A stretch of DNA of 64,000 bases from Anaerolineae bacterium (lineage in GTDB: Bacteria; Chloroflexota; Anaerolineae; Aggregatilineales; Phototrophicaceae): the NCBI GenBank assembly GCA_022821805.1, contig JAJECX010000043.1, forward strand, positions 1 through 64,000. Reading direction: 5' to 3'. The stretch's first letter is position 1; the number at the start of each line of letters is the position of its first letter. Both the position numbers and the translations under genes were made by a program. Below, one piece after another: positions 62,132-64,000 of this stretch. A model generated the notes under the pieces. The model searched no databases, was not told the origin of the DNA, and saw only the letters and a program-made list of their open reading frames with translations.

Positions 62132-62980
62132 CTATTCAAATAATGATGATTGAATAGGAAGTTTGCCTTTTTTTAAGCGTTCCTCGATACGTTCAATAGC
62201 AATATCACAGTATTGATTGTTAATTTCGAAACCCACGACCTTTCGACTCAGCCGCAGAGCGACAGCGGCTGTAGTGCCGGAACCAAGAAATGGATCAAAT
62301 ACGATATCGCTCTCGTTAGATGATGCCTTAATTATTCGGTCAATAACTGCCTCTGGAAACTGCGCAGGGTGCGGCGTCCGCTCTTTTGATGCACGGTTTT
62401 TCCCTGACGTAACTTTCGGAAATGACCATACATCGGTCGGATTCTTCCCAAGCGAATTTACCTTAATCTTCCCATTTTTTTTCTGATTGGGATATTTCAC
62501 ATTAGGGTCTCGAACTGCATCAAGATTAAAGATGTAGTTGTTTTGATTTTTAACATACCAAATAAACTTCTCGTTTCTTGGAGAAAAGAACTTCTTGCCA
62601 GCGACCCCCGCCGCATAGTGCCATACGATCTCCTGGATCATGTAGAATGGAATTCTGTCCCATAGCAAATATGGAATGGGAATAGCTTTGGCCTTGCCGC
62701 TCACCGGTAGATAGCCAAGATTTAGCCAAAATGCTCCATCGAGTGAGCAAATTCTGTACACTTGCTCAATCCACTCTTCACTCCAGGCCAGATACTCCGT
62801 CAATGGCATAATACTTTCATATTCTTTTCCTATGTTGTACGGGGGACTTGTCACAGTAAGGTTTAGAATGTTGCCGGGTAGCTTCTCCATCAACGAGATG
62901 CAGTCGTCGTTGTAAATCAGAACAACGTCGGATTCATAATACGGAGATCCAAGTGAGGATTTAATTAGCTGTAGAGACAT
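62132..62980 (-). CDS. DNA methyltransferase of the R-M system (beta class, N4-C or N6-A)
   Basis: 282 residues. Motif IV TSPPYN (44-49) comes first and motif I FDPFLGSGTT (228-237) last, the order of beta-class amino methyltransferases. The SPPY form fits N4-cytosine methylation, as in the ScaI enzyme, but N6-adenine cannot be excluded. It protects the host from the adjacent endonuclease. The gene is visibly AT-rich compared with the rest of the window, a sign of transfer. Its promoter holds the 11-mer shared with the C gene. Confidence 0.9.
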   Translation of the reverse strand: MSLQLIKSSLGSPYYESDVVLIYNDDCISLMEKLPGNILNLTVTSPPYNIGKEYESIMPLTEYLAWSEEWIEQVYRICSLDGAFWLNLGYLPVSGKAKAIPIPYLLWDRIPFYMIQEIVWHYAAGVAGKKFFSPRNEKFIWYVKNQNNYIFNLDAVRDPNVKYPNQKKNGKIKVNSLGKNPTDVWSFPKVTSGKNRASKERTPHPAQFPEAVIDRIIKASSNESDIVFDPFLGSGTTAAVALRLSRKVVGFEINNQYCDIAIERIEERLKKGKLPIQSSLFE

Positions 62981-62991
62981 TTGCTTACCAT

Positions 62992-63015
62992 CCGATACTT
63001 ATAATGTGCATTATA
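62992..63015 (-). promoter_or_regulatory. Methyltransferase promoter with C-protein-like operator
   Basis: On the minus strand TATAAT (63015-63010) is the likely -10. It is half of the perfect inverted repeat TATAATG-TG-CATTATA (63000-63015). Next to it, toward the gene, is the 11-mer CCGATACTTAT (read on plus, 62992-63002) also present at the C-gene promoter. A protein bound here would cover the transcription start. Confidence 0.5.
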
Positions 63016-63159
63016 CCGAGTCGTCTCTGAAAGTAAAGCTAGTCTGTTAACTTAGCTCATGTGTTGGGTAATTTTGCTGTTATGTGACCATCGACCAATC
63101 GCCGTCTTATTGTGTTTCAAACATGTATCAGGTCATTTGAAGTAGAGTCGAGATTGGTG

Positions 63160-64000
63160 CTAAATGGCGCCGTAGCGCTTGACGACATCGCGCGCCACCA
63201 CCATGCGGTGCACTTCCGAGGCGCCGTCGTAAATGCGGAAGGAGCGCGCTTTCTCGTACCAGCCAGAGAGAGGCAGGTCGCGCGAGATGCCGCGTCCGCC
63301 GCAGATTTGCACGCAGCGGTCCAGCACGCGCCCCACGATCTCCGATACCTGCACCTTGGCGATCGAGGTTTCAACCCGCGCCTGCTCTCCTAGAGCCAGT
63401 CGCCAAGCCGCTTCCTGGATCAGCAGCCGTCCCATCTTCAGCTCCATCTCCGAGTCGGCCAGCATCCATTGCACCGACTGATGTCCGGTCAAAAGTCCGC
63501 CAAAAGCCTCGCGCCCGGCGGCGTAGTCGGTCGCGATTTCCAGGGCGCGCTGGGCGATGCCGGTCCAGCGCATGCAATGGGTCAAACGCGCCGGGCCCAA
63601 ACGCGATTGCGCCAGCATAAATCCCTGACCGGCTTCGCCCAGGATGGCGCTATCGGGAAGGCGGAGGTCTTTGTACAGGATTTCGACGTGCCCGCCGAAG
63701 TCTTTCGCGCCCATCACCGGCACATCACGCCGTATCTTGATGCCGGGCGTGTCGCGCGGGGCGAGAAACTGCGTGCAGCCTTGATAGGGATGCACATCGG
63801 GATCGGTCACCGCCATGATGATGAAGAAATCGGCAATCTCGCCATTGGTGGTCAGCCATTTATGCCCGTTGATGACCCAGTCGCCGCCACTGCGGAGGGC
63901 GCGCGTTTGGATCATGCGCGGGTCGCTGCCGGCGCCCGGCGGCGGCTCAGTCATGGAAAAGGCGGAGAAAGTCTCGCCCCTAGCCAGAGGCACGAGGTAA
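63160..64000 (-). CDS. Acyl-CoA dehydrogenase (5' end beyond the window)
   Basis: At least 280 residues visible; the frame runs on through the window edge as YLVPLARGETFSAFSMTEPPPGAGSDP, so the N-terminal domain is missing. Family features: MTEPPPGAGSDP with the FAD-loop region, WVINGHKWLTTNGEIADFFI, and the C-terminal helical domain LAQSRLGPARLTHCMRWTGIAQRALEIATDYAAGREAFG...HQSVQWMLAD. The end is VQICGGRGISRDLPLSGWYEKARSFRIYDGASEVHRMVVARDV, where the usual catalytic Glu region lies. It oxidises an acyl-CoA to the enoyl-CoA in fatty-acid breakdown. Confidence 0.93.
   Translation of the reverse strand, partial: YLVPLARGETFSAFSMTEPPPGAGSDPRMIQTRALRSGGDWVINGHKWLTTNGEIADFFIIMAVTDPDVHPYQGCTQFLAPRDTPGIKIRRDVPVMGAKDFGGHVEILYKDLRLPDSAILGEAGQGFMLAQSRLGPARLTHCMRWTGIAQRALEIATDYAAGREAFGGLLTGHQSVQWMLADSEMELKMGRLLIQEAAWRLALGEQARVETSIAKVQVSEIVGRVLDRCVQICGGRGISRDLPLSGWYEKARSFRIYDGASEVHRMVVARDVVKRYGAI

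Overview
The window is 64 kb of gene-dense, fairly GC-rich bacterial chromosome (clearly above 50 % by eye, not counted). Almost every gene is a single-copy housekeeping or metabolic gene. The mix points to a member of the Chloroflexota, probably Anaerolineae-like: a SpoIIIAA-like R3H ATPase, a DUF4342 protein, a bifunctional-nuclease-family protein, a short EF-Ts, a siroheme sulfite reductase operon, and dnaB next to DnaD- and DnaC-like genes. The taxonomic call is inference; there is no rRNA in the window.

Layout. 1-290: end of an IS481-type insertion sequence. 438-5.1 kb: ammonium transporter, a secreted protein, dtd, a VOC protein and a TPR protein. 5.2-10.1 kb (minus): translation operon rpsB-tsf-[MerB-like gene with an in-frame UGA]-pyrH-glycosyltransferase. 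10.1-24.8 kb: hisC, acetyltransferases, an esterase-like protein, rsmI, peptidase M24, SGNH, WD40, DinB, xpt and a Gfo/Idh oxidoreductase. 24.9-29.4 kb: R3H ATPase, ARMT1/DUF89 phosphatase and dnaN. 29.6-32.2 kb: DUF4342, nucleoside hydrolase and a MalY-type lyase. 32.4-39.3 kb (minus): assimilatory sulfur/siroheme operon cysH-cysG(N)-cbiX-cobA-sir. 39.3-41.5 kb: SDR and rho. 42-46 kb: sugar ABC transporter (binding protein plus two permeases, no ATPase). 46.2-51.6 kb (plus): PfkB kinase, sigma factor with a membrane partner, AlkZ-like protein, hisG and a dehydrogenase. 51.6-54.3 kb: HAD phosphatase, a KARI-like protein and a double GNAT. 54.3-57.7 kb (minus): replicative helicase dnaB followed by DnaD-like and tandem-duplicated DnaC-like genes. 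57.8-60.2 kb: bifunctional nuclease, lipoprotein and an EcsC-like protein. 60.2-63.0 kb: AT-rich defence patch with a TIR protein and a ScaI-like restriction-modification system with a C regulator. 63.2-64.0 kb: acyl-CoA dehydrogenase, cut by the window end.

The strongest new-looking signals are regulatory or recoding. (1) The cysH-sir operon is preceded by two consecutive cysteine-rich leader peptides. Each is followed by a hairpin able to act as a terminator, and the second hairpin has an internally complementary antiterminator segment. The simplest reading is tandem cysteine attenuation of sulfate assimilation. (2) A MerB (organomercurial lyase)-like gene inside the rpsB-tsf-pyrH operon has an in-frame UGA exactly where the second catalytic cysteine should be. 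A GGU-loop hairpin of bacterial SECIS type follows it, so it is a candidate selenoprotein. (3) The restriction-modification locus has an 11-base motif shared by the C-gene and methyltransferase promoters. (4) The helicase loader-like protein carries two complete AAA+ modules in one chain.
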